In this document: in pieces, positions 37,805-48,865 of the stretch
Position numbering within the stretch: position 1 is the first letter of the stretch
How the letters are laid out: each line of letters opens with the position of its first letter
Assembly (NCBI GenBank): GCA_036346405.1
Contig: CM070562.1
Coordinates: forward strand, 101,852,784 to 101,916,783
DNA length: 64,000 nucleotides
Direction: 5' to 3'
Source of the DNA: Phyllostachys edulis
Lineage: Eukaryota; Streptophyta; Magnoliopsida; Poales; Poaceae
Made by a program: the position numbers and the translations under genes
The notes under the pieces: model-generated
The model's database searches: none
What the model was told of the DNA's origin: nothing
Seen by the model: only the letters and a program-made list of their open reading frames with translations

Positions 37805-39008
37805 ATGAAGTCTAGAGATGCTTCATTCTTTGAGGATTATTTTCCTATGAGAACTACATGCAGTACTTCAAGAATCGAGAATGTTCAAACTGGAAATATT
37901 GAAAGTGAGAATAATCAAATTTCTGAACTTCCCACAATTTCTGAACCAATATGTGACATCCCTGAGGAGGATAACAATCTAGTCGTAGAAGCGCCTCACA
38001 GGAGCAAGAGACAAAGGGTTGATAAAACCTTTGGTGATGACTTTCTTGTATACCTTGTGGATGAAGTGCCAAAGACTCTTTCAGAGGCTTATGCATCTCC
38101 TGATGTTGAGTATTGGAAAGAAGCAGTCCATAGCGAGATGGACTCTATCATGGCTAACGGGACTTGGGAGATCACCGATCGTCCTATAGGGTGCAAACCT
38201 GTAGGATGTAAGTGGATCTTTAAAAAGAAACTAAGGCCTGATGGTACTATTGAGAAGTACAAGACAAGACTTGTGGCCAAGGGTTATACCCAGAAAGAAG
38301 GTAATGATTATTTTGATACTTACTCTCGTGTTGCCAGATTGACCACCATTCGAGTGCTCATTGCATTAGCTTCTTCCCATAGTCTTCACATCCATCATAT
38401 AGATGTAAAGACGACTTTCCTTAATGGAGAGTTGGAGGAAGAAATCTATATGGAGCAACCGGATGGTTTTATGATTTCTGAATAGGAAAATAAAGTATGC
38501 AAATTAATTGAATACTTGTATGGCCTAAAGCAAGCACCTAAACAATGGCACGGGAAGTTTGATAAAACTTTAACATCTGCTGGTTTTGCTATGAATGAGA
38601 CAGATAAGTGCGTGTATTATCATTGTGGTGGGGGTCAAGGAGTGATTTTTGTGTTTGTATGTCGATGATATACTGATATTTGGGACAAACACTGTTGTCA
38701 TTGACGAGGTCAAATCTTTCTTATCTAGATGCTTTGATATAAAAGACCTAGGAGAGGCAGATGCTATTCTGAATATTAAATTGATAAAAAATGAGGATGG
38801 GATCACTTTGAACAAATCCCATTATTCTGAGAAAATATTAAGTCGGTTCGGTTTTAAGAACTGCAAAATTTCTCCAACTCCTTATGATGCTAGTGTGAAG
38901 CTTGAAAAGAATAAGAGATTAGGCAAAGATCAATTGAGATATTCACAAATAATTGGGTCTCTTATTATCTTTCTGGTGCCACAAGACCTAACATATTATT
39001 TGCCGTGA
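37805..39008 (+). pseudogene. Copia A reverse transcriptase
   Basis: WKEAVHSEMDSIMANGTWEI (about 38115) opens the [22 protein letters not shown] and HIDVKTTFLNGELEEEIYM follow. A stop at about 38483 and a frameshift near 38640 interrupt it. The catalytic box LYVDDILIFG (about 38656..38685) is intact, followed by FDIKDLGEADAILNIKL. The thumb continues to YSQIIGSLIIFL at about 38940. Confidence 0.9.
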
Positions 39009-39625
39009 GCAAATTAAGTCGGTTTACTTCTAACCTAGGAGATGATCACTGGGAGGCACTTGAGAGAGTGTTGCGCTACTTGAGAGGCACAACCTCATAT
39101 GGAATTCACTGTACTGGATATCCATCTGTATTAGAAGGATATAGTGATTCAAATTGGATTTTTGATGCAGATGAGATCAAAGCTACAAGTAATTATGTCT
39201 TTACTCTAGCAGGTGCTGCAGTTTCATGGAGGTCGTGTAAACAGACCATATTGACAAGGTCAACCATGGAAGCAGAACTAGTAGCATTAGACATAGCTTC
39301 TGTTGAGGCTGAATGGCTTAGAGAGCTTCTGTTGGACTTGCCATTGGTTGAGAAACCAATACTGGCAATCCTAATGTACTGTGATAATCAAACAGTGTTG
39401 ATTAAGGTTACAAGTACTAAGGATAACATGAAGTCCTCCAGACATATGAAGCGTATGCTTAAATCTGTCAAAAAATCAAGGAACTCTGGAGTGATAACTG
39501 TGAATTATATACGCACTGAGAAAAATCTAGCAGACCCTTTCACAAAGGGGCTAGCACGGAAGACGATTTTTGTTGCGTCTATGGACATGGGAATGAAGCC
39601 CATTGGAGTTACAACTCAACAGTAA
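39005..39625 (+). pseudogene. Copia A RNase H
   Basis: A 206-residue open stretch contains LRGTTSYGIHCTG, YSDSNWIFDADE with the first Asp, SWRSCKQTILTRSTMEAELV with the Glu, MYCDNQTVLIKV with the Asp, and YIRTEKNLADPFTKGLAR. The end at 39625 (TTQQ) is the normal end of pol. Non-coding 3' DNA and a purine-rich tract GAATTGGTGGGGGAT (about 40161..40175) lead into the 3' LTR. Confidence 0.9.
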
Positions 39626-40175
39626 CCCATACCTTTTTGATCGGAGATCCTGTGACTTAGTCAATGGGAAAAACAAGTTGATGTTTGAACAAGAGAGTAC
39701 ATTCTAATAATTTGTGAACCCTGTTCTAATAGACAAAGTATTCTCAACTGTATGGAAGGATGGCTTAAAACCTTAATGTATTCTAGTGTCCAATGAGGGA
39801 AAAAGGTATTAGCCTATAGGATACCTAAAATGAATACACCTACTTGAGCTTAACTGTGAGGTCGCAGTTCACAAGAATAGGGCATTCTCTTGAAAGCTCA
39901 TGAGCAAATAAGGGAGCATGACCAAATAAAGCTCCGTTTAGGTTTGGTTCTTTGACAGCCTAGTATCAGTTGAGATCTCAAGTGAAATCTAATCACGAAA
40001 ATATGTGAATTCAAGGCATAGTCCATTCATCAGATGCGAGAAGATGAATCTTGTTATTCTAGGTGCAAGTTCAACCTGTACGAGACTTACACTGAAAGAC
40101 TGGTATATTAGCAACTCTTCAACACAATAGTCCTTATCATCCTTTTTGCTGCTTGCTTTGGAATTGGTGGGGGAT
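39626..40175 (+). other. Copia A 3' non-coding region with PPT
   Basis: No open frame. The last bases before the LTR, TTGGTGGGGGAT, form the polypurine tract for plus-strand priming. Confidence 0.7.
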
Positions 40176-41370
40176 TGTTAGAATTGGGTCCATATGTGTA
40201 AATGACCATTCATTCCTAAAATTTCAAAGTTTGCATGGTTTAGTCCCATACTATCTAGTCAAGTAGTAAGAGAGCTATTTATAAGGTGGAGTCCATGCCA
40301 CCTCTTGATACATGTGTTACATGGCATGTGGTGACATGAGGAGGACTATAGCTAATGTCACACATGCACGCACGCATGCGCGAGCGTTTATTTGCGTGAC
40401 AATCGCGTGACTTGCGACGCATGACCGTGAACGTGTCGCGAACTTAGTCCACCTTTCTTTTGCCGACCGTGCATTTCTCTCTCTTTTACAATGTGGTCGA
40501 AGTCATATGACCAGTGAGAGTTTTCCTTAGACCACCCTTGGACCACTTAGGGAGATCCGCTTGGACCTCCCTTGGAGATCTCTTCATATCACTCCAAGAG
40601 AGTGTGGTCAGAACACTGTGGTCCACTTGGACCTCTTCGGGAGATCCTCTTGGACCTCCCTTGGAGATTTCTTCGAATCACTCCAAGAGAGTGTGGTCGG
40701 AACACTGTGGTCAAAATAAAGTGGTCAAAACACAGTGGTCCAAATAATGTGGCCGAAGCTGTAGACCAGTGTGTAATAAGGATCAATGAACGCTACTTAA
40801 ATGACCATTAATTGGTTTTGAATTAGCAGTTACTAGTGTTTTAATGTGTGCTTTATTGAGAAGTTACTACAGAGTAATTGACTCGACCCTTCAAAACATC
40901 TGGAGACGTCCAGACATGCGATTTGATCAATCACTTCGATTCTTCCTTCTCCTTCCTCTTTGTTCTATTGGCTGGAGGGTTGTGCTGTTTGAACCAAGCC
41001 GTCCCTTCTTCTTGGTGTGCACCGGGAAGGAGGGTGAGCAAATATCTCGGAACCATTGTCGTAGAGTTTCTGCACGGAGCGGCAATAAGATTTCTGCAGC
41101 GGCCTTTGTGGCGACCGCTTCATTGCTATTTGCATCATCTACGATCTGCATTGCTTCGACCACTGCTTCGAGTCTACGCTATTTCATGTTCTTCATCGAG
41201 CCCGACTGTAAGTTGGTCGTACAATATATTTTGTTATAAACCTGCCATTGAGTATGTTTAGAAGTGCAATGAGTTGCATGTTGTTAGTATTGTTTTATGC
41301 ATCTGTAGTTTTAAGTGATCTCTGTCTCATAATAAAATCTGGAATTAAAATGCTGTCCACATTTCCAACA
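40176..41370 (+). repeat. Copia A 3' LTR
   Basis: 1195 bp from TGTTAGAATTGGGTCC to CATTTCCAACA, followed by the target duplication TCTGC. Contains an alternating CACGCACGCATGCG stretch (about 40366..40385) and the duplicated GATCCTCTTGGACCTC unit (40545..40710). Confidence 0.95.
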
Positions 41371-41375
41371 TCTGC

Positions 41376-41860
41376 AACTAATGACAAGCTCTTCAAAAGT
41401 AACGAGTGACATTCTTGAAGAAGAAGGATGTCTACCGAGATCATCCTTTCTCTGAAAATAAAGAAGTCACGAGAGCAAAGGTAGCTACGAACGAAGGGAG
41501 AAATGATATGAAACTGATAGGGCAAAATTAGGCAAGCCTCCTGCGTTCCAATTATAAAAAGCACATCTTGGCAATATCCTCACTATGGTTAGAGTGGCCA
41601 TCCACGGACGCTCAAACGGTGACGTCGGTGACAACATCAGATCTGTCTCTCCATTCGCCTCTTCAATTCGGCCGTATCAAGATTTTCCATCTGTTGTTAT
41701 TCGGTAAAATCACCGGTCACACTGACACATTCACAACCTGGTAGTATGGTATAGGCCAAAACAGATAGCCTTTTCACCCATCAAGCATTCACCATCAAAT
41801 GTCAGTCTTTCTCATGTCGACATTGCTCATATGAGATCATAGTGCAACTGTCAAAAGGTA
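41376..41860. other. Intergenic DNA between two Copia elements
   Basis: About 485 bp with no recognisable gene or repeat; presumably older host or unrecognised transposon DNA. Confidence 0.5.
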
Positions 41861-42103
41861 TGTTAGGATCCTAAATCAGTATCTCCTTATATGATTGATC
41901 TGGTTGTGTATAGATAGAAACTAGATATTTTCTTGTTGCTACTGTAGCATCATTCTGTTGTCATCTGATTCTCTCCTCTCTTTCGGTCCAAGTGGATCAT
42001 GTAATCTACGGTTGCCTCAACCATTGTATATCATCCATATATATATATATATATATGAAGGAAAACCCCATGAGGGATTCTTGTGGCAATACATATAATT
42101 TCA
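41861..42103 (+). repeat. 5' LTR of Copia B
   Basis: 243 bp from TGTTAGGATCCTAAATC to ATAATTTCA, three bases before the PBS region. Includes an (AT)n run at 42037..42056. Short LTRs of this size occur in several plant Copia lineages. Confidence 0.75.
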
Positions 42104-42105
42104 TA

Positions 42106-42117
42106 TGGTATCAGAGC
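42106..42117 (+). other. Primer-binding site of Copia B
   Basis: TGGTATCAGAGC, initiator tRNA-Met type, just after the LTR. Confidence 0.95.
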
Positions 42118-42133
42118 CCGCCGATCTTCCACG

Positions 42134-43090
42134 ATGGCCAGCTCTATTCCTTCCTCCGCATCGTCCTCATCCACCTCCATGGCGCCACCATCCCTTAGTC
42201 ATTTTGTCACGATAAAGCTTAGCCATGACAATCATCTTCTCTGGAAAGCCTAGATCACTCCCTACCTTAGAAGTTAGGGCTTACTCGGCTATGTAGATGT
42301 ATCCTTCCCAGCGCCATCCCAGCTGACTGAAACTATTGCTGCCAATGGAGTAACCACCCAAGTTGCAAATCCCGTGTACATTACGTGGTACCAGCAGGAT
42401 CAGCTAGTGCTTAGTGCACTACTTTCCTTGTTGATACAGGAGATCCTTGGTCAAGTTTTCTTCCTCACCACCTCTCATGGAGTTTGGAGGGCGCTAGAGG
42501 CCATGTTTGCCTCTCGGTCGCGAGGGAGAACGATGCAGATCAGGTTCCAGTTGGCCAACCTGAAGAAGAAGGAGATGACCGGATCGACTACTTTCACAAG
42601 ATGAAGGTGTTGGTGGACATTCTCTATGCAATCGGCCATCCACTACACGAAGAGGAGATTATCTCCTATATTCTCACAGGACTGGGACTGGACTATGAAT
42701 CTCTAGTCATGTCCATATCCACTTGTGTGGAACTGGTGGGGCTGAATGGAATGAACTCTATGCTCATCTAGTCAGCCATGAGTTGTAGATTGAGCATAAT
42801 GAGACCGCGTCACAGATCATGGCTTCTGCCAACAACGTGGTGCACCACAGCAACGATAATCATGGAGAGGGTGGCGAACGCTCTGGTGGCAACAAGCGTG
42901 GGCGTAGCCATGACTGTGATTTTGGTCGTGGCTCAGGCTCGTCGGGTGGCAAGCCGACATGCCAAGTGTGTAGCAAGTATGGCCACAATGCGCTGCATTG
43001 CTACCACCATTTTGATTACAGCTACCAATCCAAAGAAGTTGTCTTTTTTCGCTGCTGCTGCCAACACCAACTCCTACAAGATTGATCGGA
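42134..43090 (+). pseudogene. Copia B gag
   Basis: MASSIPSSASSSSTSMAPP starts at 42134; a stop at about 42250 replaces Trp in the LLW-K-A segment. Capsid pieces follow (VYITWYQQDQLVLSALL at about 42372; LGLDYESLVMS at about 42687), with frameshifts near 42600 and 42760. A CCHC zinc knuckle CQVCSKYGHNALHC lies at about 42961..43002. Confidence 0.82.
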
Positions 43091-44170
43091 ATTGGTATGC
43101 TGACACCAGTGCAACTGATCACTTGACAAATGATCTGGACCGCCTCTCAATCAAGGTACACTACTGTGGAAGTGACCAAGTGCAAGTTGCTAATGGTACA
43201 TGTCAATGGTTTAGTATCATCGATGGTTTAGTATCGATCTTACGAATGAATGCTGGGGACTCTCCTTGAGTTAAACCACACAGAAAAAGACACGGGGATT
43301 TTATACAAGTTCGGGCCATTTCCTGGGAGAATAATTAACCCTACTCCTGTATTGTTGTATTGACTATGCTTTACAACAGGGAAGAAATCACTAGAACTAG
43401 GGCTTAATGACCTCTGTCTGTTGATCTTGTTTTGTGTTCGTTGTCGTTGTTCCTATCATCTGTCCACTGGCTTTACTCCTTATATAGCGCATGAAGGGGT
43501 GGTAGTTGTCCTGTATCAAGAGTCGTCTCCCCGTTTGATGAAATATGCACGTTCAGTGACGGTTATTGTTAGAGACTAATCCTCCCTGTCGCCTTGCAGT
43601 TATGTCAGAAACAAAGGCTTAATACGTGTAGTTATCTTAGAGAATAACAACACATATTAACTACTGTGTGTGTTAAACACAGCGCATAGTGTCCCTAGTC
43701 GATTGGGCCCATATATCTGTAGGCTTTGTTGACTATAGGGTGGTCGTTGTTGACCTATTCGTAGTGAAGCTTATGATCATGAAGTGATCGTAGTAAGGCT
43801 TACGACCACTAGGTAGTCATAGAAGTACTTACGACCATATAGGGTTGTTATAAAATGGTTTACAACCACTCGGCTAAGCTTCTTCCTTATTAATGACAAG
43901 GGGTATCCTTACGAATAACATGAAGACATTGCTATCTATAATAACAATTACAGTTAAACAATTTAATTAATTGAGGATTATTATATCCTCGTCAGTACAG
44001 GTTGGCATATTTCTCATATTAGTCATTCATCTATTGTTGGTAGATCATGTCCTTTATCCATTCGAAATATTCTTAATGTGCCACAAATTAGCAAGCATCT
44101 CATGTCTGTCCATAAGTTTACTTTAGACAATGATGTCTTCTTTGAGTTTCACCCAAAATTTTTGTGTCAA
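43090..44170 (+). pseudogene. Copia B protease, split by a solo LTR
   Basis: WYADTSATDHLTNDLDRL (about 43093) is the Copia protease active site with its Asp (usually D-S-G/A-A). It reads on to VQVANGT at 43197, is broken by the 794-bp insertion, and resumes at about 44004 with GWHISHI, then ILNVPQISKHLMSVHKF. Removing the insertion and one GTACA copy restores the frame across the gap. Confidence 0.85.
43201..43994. mobile_element. Solo LTR, 794 bp, in Copia B
   Basis: Starts TGTCAATGGTTTAG and ends TATCCTCGTCA with perfect 5-bp duplications GTACA at 43196..43200 and 43995..43999. No internal coding DNA. The phrase AGTTCGGGCCATTTCC suggests a Ty3-type LTR, but the family and orientation are not certain. 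It arose by recombination between two LTRs after insertion. Confidence 0.92.
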
Positions 44171-44269
44171 GGATCCAGCCACGAAATAGGTGCTCCTTCA
44201 CGGTCCATGTGACAGAGGCCTTTATCCCCTCCATTCTAGCCATCAGCATTCACCCTCTTCCTTCTCCAA

Positions 44270-45460
44270 ATCTCTAGTGATCAGTGGCATAGGAGGCTGG
44301 GACATCCATCGTCTACTGTCGTCCAAGCAGTCATTCAATCCAATAATTTAGGTTTCTCAACAAATAAAGAACTTCATGTGTGTGACGCTTGCCAACAAGC
44401 GAAGATTCACCAATTACCCTATAAAAGTTATGTTAGTGTTTCATCTTTTTCGCTCGAACTTGTGTACTCAGACGTGTGGGGTCCCGCACAAGTATTATGT
44501 TAGCTTTCTCGATGATTTTAGAAAAATTACTTTGGTCTATTTCTTGAAACACAAATATGATGTTGAGCGTACCTTTTTACATTTCCAACAACACGTTGAA
44601 TGATTGCTTAACACCAAAATTTGCACAGTTCAAACTGATCGGGGAGGGGAATATAAGAAGTTGAATAAAATTTTCCAAAACATTGGGATTACACACCGGC
44701 TTCCTTGTCCTCATACACACCAACAAAATGGTGTAATTGAGAGAAAACACTATCACATTGTTGAAATAGGATTAGCTCTTCTTGCTCAATCCTCAATGCC
44801 AATCCTGTTTTGGGATGAGGCTTTCCTAGCTACTTGTTATCTCATCAATTGATTACCTAGCAAGGTGATTGGAAATTGTAAACCTCTTGAGCGATGTCTC
44901 AAAATACCTCATGACTATACCTTTCTTCGTACTTTTGGTTGTGCCTGTTGGCCAAATTTCAGATCATACAGTGCACACAAACTTGATTTCCGTTCCAAAC
45001 AATGTATCTTTATTGGGTACAGTCCAAGTCATAAAGGATATAAGTGCTTGGATAGGTCCATTGGAAGAATTTATATATCTCGAGATGTGATTTTTGACGA
45101 ATCTCTATTCCCTTTTGCAAACATTCAGCAGCCTGTTTGCGAAAATTTTCATACTCCTAACCCCAATGTTGTGCCACATACTATGCTTTCAGTACTCACT
45201 ATTCCTTCAGCTAAATTGTTGTCACCTAAAAATACTATTCATGAACCACCAATAGATAAGGATCTACTGAGCAATATTTCTCCTGCTACTAATGATGTCC
45301 ATGCCGATTTTGCACCTACTACAAACCCTAGATCGCAATCTCCTCTTCATGCTGCAGGTGCCCCCTACTGCTACTACTCTAGTTGTGCAAGTCCATCCCA
45401 TGCAGACATGGCGTCACAACCACATTCATGTTCCCAAAGCATATACAGATGGCACAATTA
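44270..45460 (+). pseudogene. Copia B integrase
   Basis: Zinc region WHRRLGHPS with the two His (about 44285) and CDACQQAK with the two Cys (about 44385); LVYSDVWGP holds the first Asp (about 44458). After frameshifts, VQTDRGGEYKKLN has the second Asp (about 44630) and HQQNGVIERKHYH the Glu (about 44718..44760). The C-terminal region reads LRTFGCACWPNFRSY and KCLDRSIGRIYISRDVIFDE (about 44930..45110), followed by a Pro/Ser-rich linker. Confidence 0.88.
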
Positions 45461-45469
45461 GATATGATC

Positions 45470-45905
45470 CTCGCAAGCGAGCTTTTCTCACTAAACCATC
45501 TTCGCATACTGAAGCACTAGCCGAGCCACATTGGCGTGAAGCAATGAAGTCTGAATTTTATGCTTTGCAAAAGAACTCGACGTGGGATCTTGTGTCTTGC
45601 TGACCTGCTCATAACCTTATTGATTGTAAGTGGATCTTCAAGATCAAATACAATTCTGATGGATCTGTGGACAGGTACAAGACACGCCTAGTAGCGAAAG
45701 GGTTCAGTCAATGGCATGACATTGACTACTACGACATGTTCAGTCCTGTTGTTAAATCAACAACAGTACACACCGTGTTGTCCATTGCCATTTCCAGGGG
45801 TGGAACGTACATCAAATTGATGTGAACAATGCCTTCTTGCAAGGCCATCACCAAGAGGAAGTTTACATGAGGCAGCCGCCCGGTTTTGAAGATAAGGAAG
45901 TTCCC
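45470..45905 (+). pseudogene. Copia B partial reverse transcriptase
   Basis: HWREAMKSEFYALQKNSTW (about 45529) starts the RT; after a stop at 45601, [19 protein letters not shown] and [19 protein letters not shown] follow. Past a frameshift, the remnant reaches the RQPPGFED region (about 45873..45895) and ends. The YVDD box and RNase H are absent. Confidence 0.85.
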
Positions 45906-47094
45906 TAATACTGATATGGGGGATGCCCGATCTTCACGATGTAGGATCGATGATAACTTTGGATCCGTGCAACCTGACAAACCGATGGCACCAACCACTA
46001 TCAAAATAGCAACCTGCGATAAAAGAATTTGCCCGACCACATGCTCATGATCGCGTCTACCCGATCATAGAAAGTAGACGTGTCGCCGCTCCTGCAAAAC
46101 ACATGGAATCATAAGAACAACGGGGTTGAGAACGCCCAATTCCCCTCTAGGTCGCAACTGTGTCAAACCCTAGGAGGAACAAGCATATAGCTCTCTCTGA
46201 AATAATAGATTCATTCGTGGTCCCCTTGCAACGACGGCGTACAAGAGCTATATGTAGCCTATGACTCAATACAAGATCAAGGAATAAAATAATCGACATG
46301 GAAACTGCTAAAAAGAAAAACTTCCTAATTAATCTTTGGAAAAAAAGCCAAAGCTGGTTGTCGAAAGCACCGTCTTCCAACTCTCATACGTGTCATCGGT
46401 GGTGGGACCAACAGATCAGTGTCTTCGGTGTCAATCCATGCATGCACGGGCGAAGCAATGGAAATCTAGGCGTGCAACACGCACCGCCCACGCACGCACC
46501 AACCTTTCCTTCGGTTGCATGCATGCAACAGCTTGTTCCTTCCTTCCGAATGCATGCACATGCATTTAACACACACATGCATGTCACACAATCCTTTGTT
46601 TCCTCCTGACGCATGCACAATATGCAAGCTGGTCCACCCGAGAACACTATTTCCATGCGTGAACAATACTTGATATTTGTGCACGCCATCAAACATAGGT
46701 TTGCATTAGCAGCAGCATCTTCGCTCCTTCGGTCTGATACAGTCTCCCATGCTTCTATACATATAAAACGGCACACACACAATATGAGACTATTAGGTAA
46801 TAACATATATTCATTAGAATCAAGATTAAAATTAATTACGAGCGAGTTCACCTGCTGATTAATTAATTTAGCCCTTGTTCGTGTAATCGATCCAATCGGG
46901 ATGCCCTCATCATCCTCCCTCTCTTGAAAAGGAGTCGTCCTCGACTCTGGTTCTTCTGTTCCAAAGAACGGTGACAAATCAGCAACATTGAATGTAGAAC
47001 CCATAGCATAATCATCACTTGGAAGCTCTATTTTATATGTATTGTCATTAATCTTCTCAAGTACTTTGAATAGACCATCTCCTCGAGGCATCAA
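45905..47094 (-). mobile_element. Ty3/gypsy 3' end, minus strand
   Basis: On the minus strand, MPRGDGLFKVLEKINDNTYK, FNVADLSPFFG, SRTTPFQEREDDEG and ITRTRAKLINQQVNS (47091..46850) are the C-terminal end of a Ty3 integrase. Downstream on that strand comes non-coding DNA with many CATGCA repeats (46420..46640), then sequence (46390..45910) that reads like an LTR, for example GAGAGAGCTATATGCTTGTT. The rest of pol is absent; the left junction with Copia B RT is near 45905. Confidence 0.65.
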
Positions 47095-47557
47095 CTCGAA
47101 CGAGGTCCAAGGACCAAAATTGGCGAGGCATCACACATCAGGGGATCCACCCCAGACCATGTCCGGGGACTAACCTCGGTGAGGCGTGATACGTCGGCGA
47201 ATCCACCCTGGACCCAGTCTGGGGTAACTACATGCTGAGGTCCCGTCGACACCCGCACAGATGGAAGGTCGATGATGTCATGTATCTCGGACGTGGTAGG
47301 ACACGCTTGATGCAATGAGTGAAAGTACCCTCAGATTGAGCAAGCTAAGCCCCAAGGGCAACGATGTAACTTCAGGGATCTCCCCCTCCCACTCTATAAA
47401 TAGGACCCTTTGTGAATGGGGAGGGGGAGACCACTTGTAACTTCTACCACATATATGCAATATATCAATACGACTTAATGTGTTTGATTCTCGTTGGGGT
47501 CCCCTTCGCATCCTCGGCGGTCGACGCATACGTCTGAGTGAAGATGCCACAAGTTTA
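47095..47557 (+). repeat. LTR-like fragment with TATA box and short tandem repeats
   Basis: Two diverged ~65-bp copies containing GGCGAGGCATCACAC and GGTGAGGCGTGATAC, each followed by GAATCCACCC-like sequence (47125..47240), precede a TATAAATA box at 47395..47402 in plus orientation. The layout resembles the promoter half of a Ty3 LTR, but neither end is defined. It is cut on the right by the solo LTR at 47558. Confidence 0.5.
47395..47402 (+). promoter_or_regulatory. TATA box in LTR-like fragment
   Basis: TATAAATA in CACTCTATAAATAGGACC; typical LTR promoter context. Confidence 0.5.
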
Positions 47558-48865
47558 TGTTAGAATTGGGCCCTTATTTGTAAAGGCTCATTCATTCCTA
47601 AATTTCAAAGCATGTATGGTTTAGTCCCATACTGCCTAGCCAAGTAGTGGGAGAGCAATTTATAAGGTGGAGTTCTTGTCACCCCTTGATACATGTGATA
47701 CATGTCATGGGGTGACATGAGGAGGACTATAGCTAAAGTCACACACACGCACGTACACGCGCGCGCGTTTATTTGCGTGGCAATTGCTTGACTTGTGACT
47801 TGCGACGCGCGACCATGAACATGTCGTGAACCAAGTCCACCTTTCTTTTGCTGACCGTGCATTTCTCTCTCTCAAATCAAGTGTCCCATATGACCAGTGA
47901 GAGTTTTCCTTAAGACTTTCTCTTGGATCTCCCTTGAGAGATTTCTCTTAGACCTCCAGGAGATCCTCTTGGACCTCTCTTGAGAGATTTCTCTTGGACC
48001 TCCCTTGGAGATTTCTCTTAGACCTCTAGGAGATCCTATTGGACATCCCTTGGAGATTTCTCTTGGAGTGTGGAGATCCTCTTGGACCTCCAAGAGATCT
48101 TTTGGACCTCCCTTGGATCACTCTAAGAGAGTGTGGTCGAAACACTGTGGTCCTATTGGACCTCTTTGGGAGATCCTCTTGGACCTCCCTTGAAGGCTTC
48201 TCTTGGACCTCTTCGGGAGATCCTTTTGGACACGTGATCAAAGTTGTAGACTAGTGGTCAAAGCTGAAGACCAACGTGTAATCAGGATATGATAAATTTT
48301 GCTTAATTACCATTAATTGGTTTTTAATTAGGAGTTACCAGTGTTCTAATGTGTGCTTTATTAATCAGTTGCTAGAGAGTAATTGACTCGACCCTTAAAA
48401 GGTTTTCGAGAGGTCCAGGCCATAAGAGATCTTTTCGATTCCAAGAATTCTTCTTTTCATCTCTGTCCTCTTGTGCCGGAGGGTTGTGCTGTTTTGAACT
48501 AAGCCATCCCTTCTCCTCGGCGTGTACCAAGAAGGAGGGTGAGCGGTATTTCCGAACCATTGTCGCAGAGTTTACCTGCACGGGGCGGCAGTAAGGTTTA
48601 TGGGCAGCGCATTTGCGCGACCGCTTGCTGCACTGTGACGTCTACGATCTGCATTGCATCGAGTCTGCACTGCTTCCTGTTCTTTATCGACATATACTGT
48701 AAGTTATGTGTACAACCAGTATATTCTGTTTTAATCATGATATTGAGTATGTTTAAAAGTGCAATAAGTAGCCTGCTGTTAGTATCGATTTGTGCATCAC
48801 TAATTATTTGTGATCTTTGCCTCATAATAAAATCTAGAATTAAAATGTTATCCACATTTGCAACA
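47558..48865 (+). mobile_element. Solo LTR of the Copia A family
   Basis: 1308 bp from TGTTAGAATTGGGCCC to CACATTTGCAACA, homologous end to end to the Copia A 3' LTR. Flanked by GTTTA (47553..47557) and ATTTA (48866..48870), a 5-bp duplication with one mismatch. It has more copies of the TTGGACCTC/GAGATTTCTCTTGG repeat (47915..48235) than the Copia A LTRs. Confidence 0.88.
47915..48235. repeat. Short tandem repeats in the solo LTR
   Basis: Units built from GGAGATCCTCTTGGACCTC and CCCTTGGAGATTTCTCTTGG repeat about seven to eight times with variation. The two Copia A LTRs have about two copies of a longer version. Confidence 0.8.

Larger units (their letters stand above)
30135..41370 (+). mobile_element. 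Copia element A with perfect target duplication and nested insertion
   Basis: Bounded by the 5-bp duplication TCTGC at 30130..30134 and 41371..41375. The 5' LTR is 30135..30242 plus 35414..36254, split by a minus-strand LTR element; the 3' LTR is 40176..41370. Gag-pol remnants at 36293..39625 read plus strand. By eye, about one base in ten differs over the last 150 bp of the two LTRs, so the insertion is old. Confidence 0.92.
41861..45905 (+). mobile_element. Copia element B, 3' truncated, with solo LTR inside
   Basis: A short 5' LTR (41861..42103), tRNA-Met PBS, gag with zinc knuckle, protease, integrase and the start of RT, all plus strand. Similarity stops within the RT at about 45905. 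A 794-bp solo LTR splits the protease (43201..43994). Stops and frame changes are frequent. Confidence 0.85.

Noticed and set aside
47915..48235. CRISPR-like regular repeats
   Set aside because: Units are contiguous and variable with no unique spacers, in a plant LTR; tandem repeats, not CRISPR.
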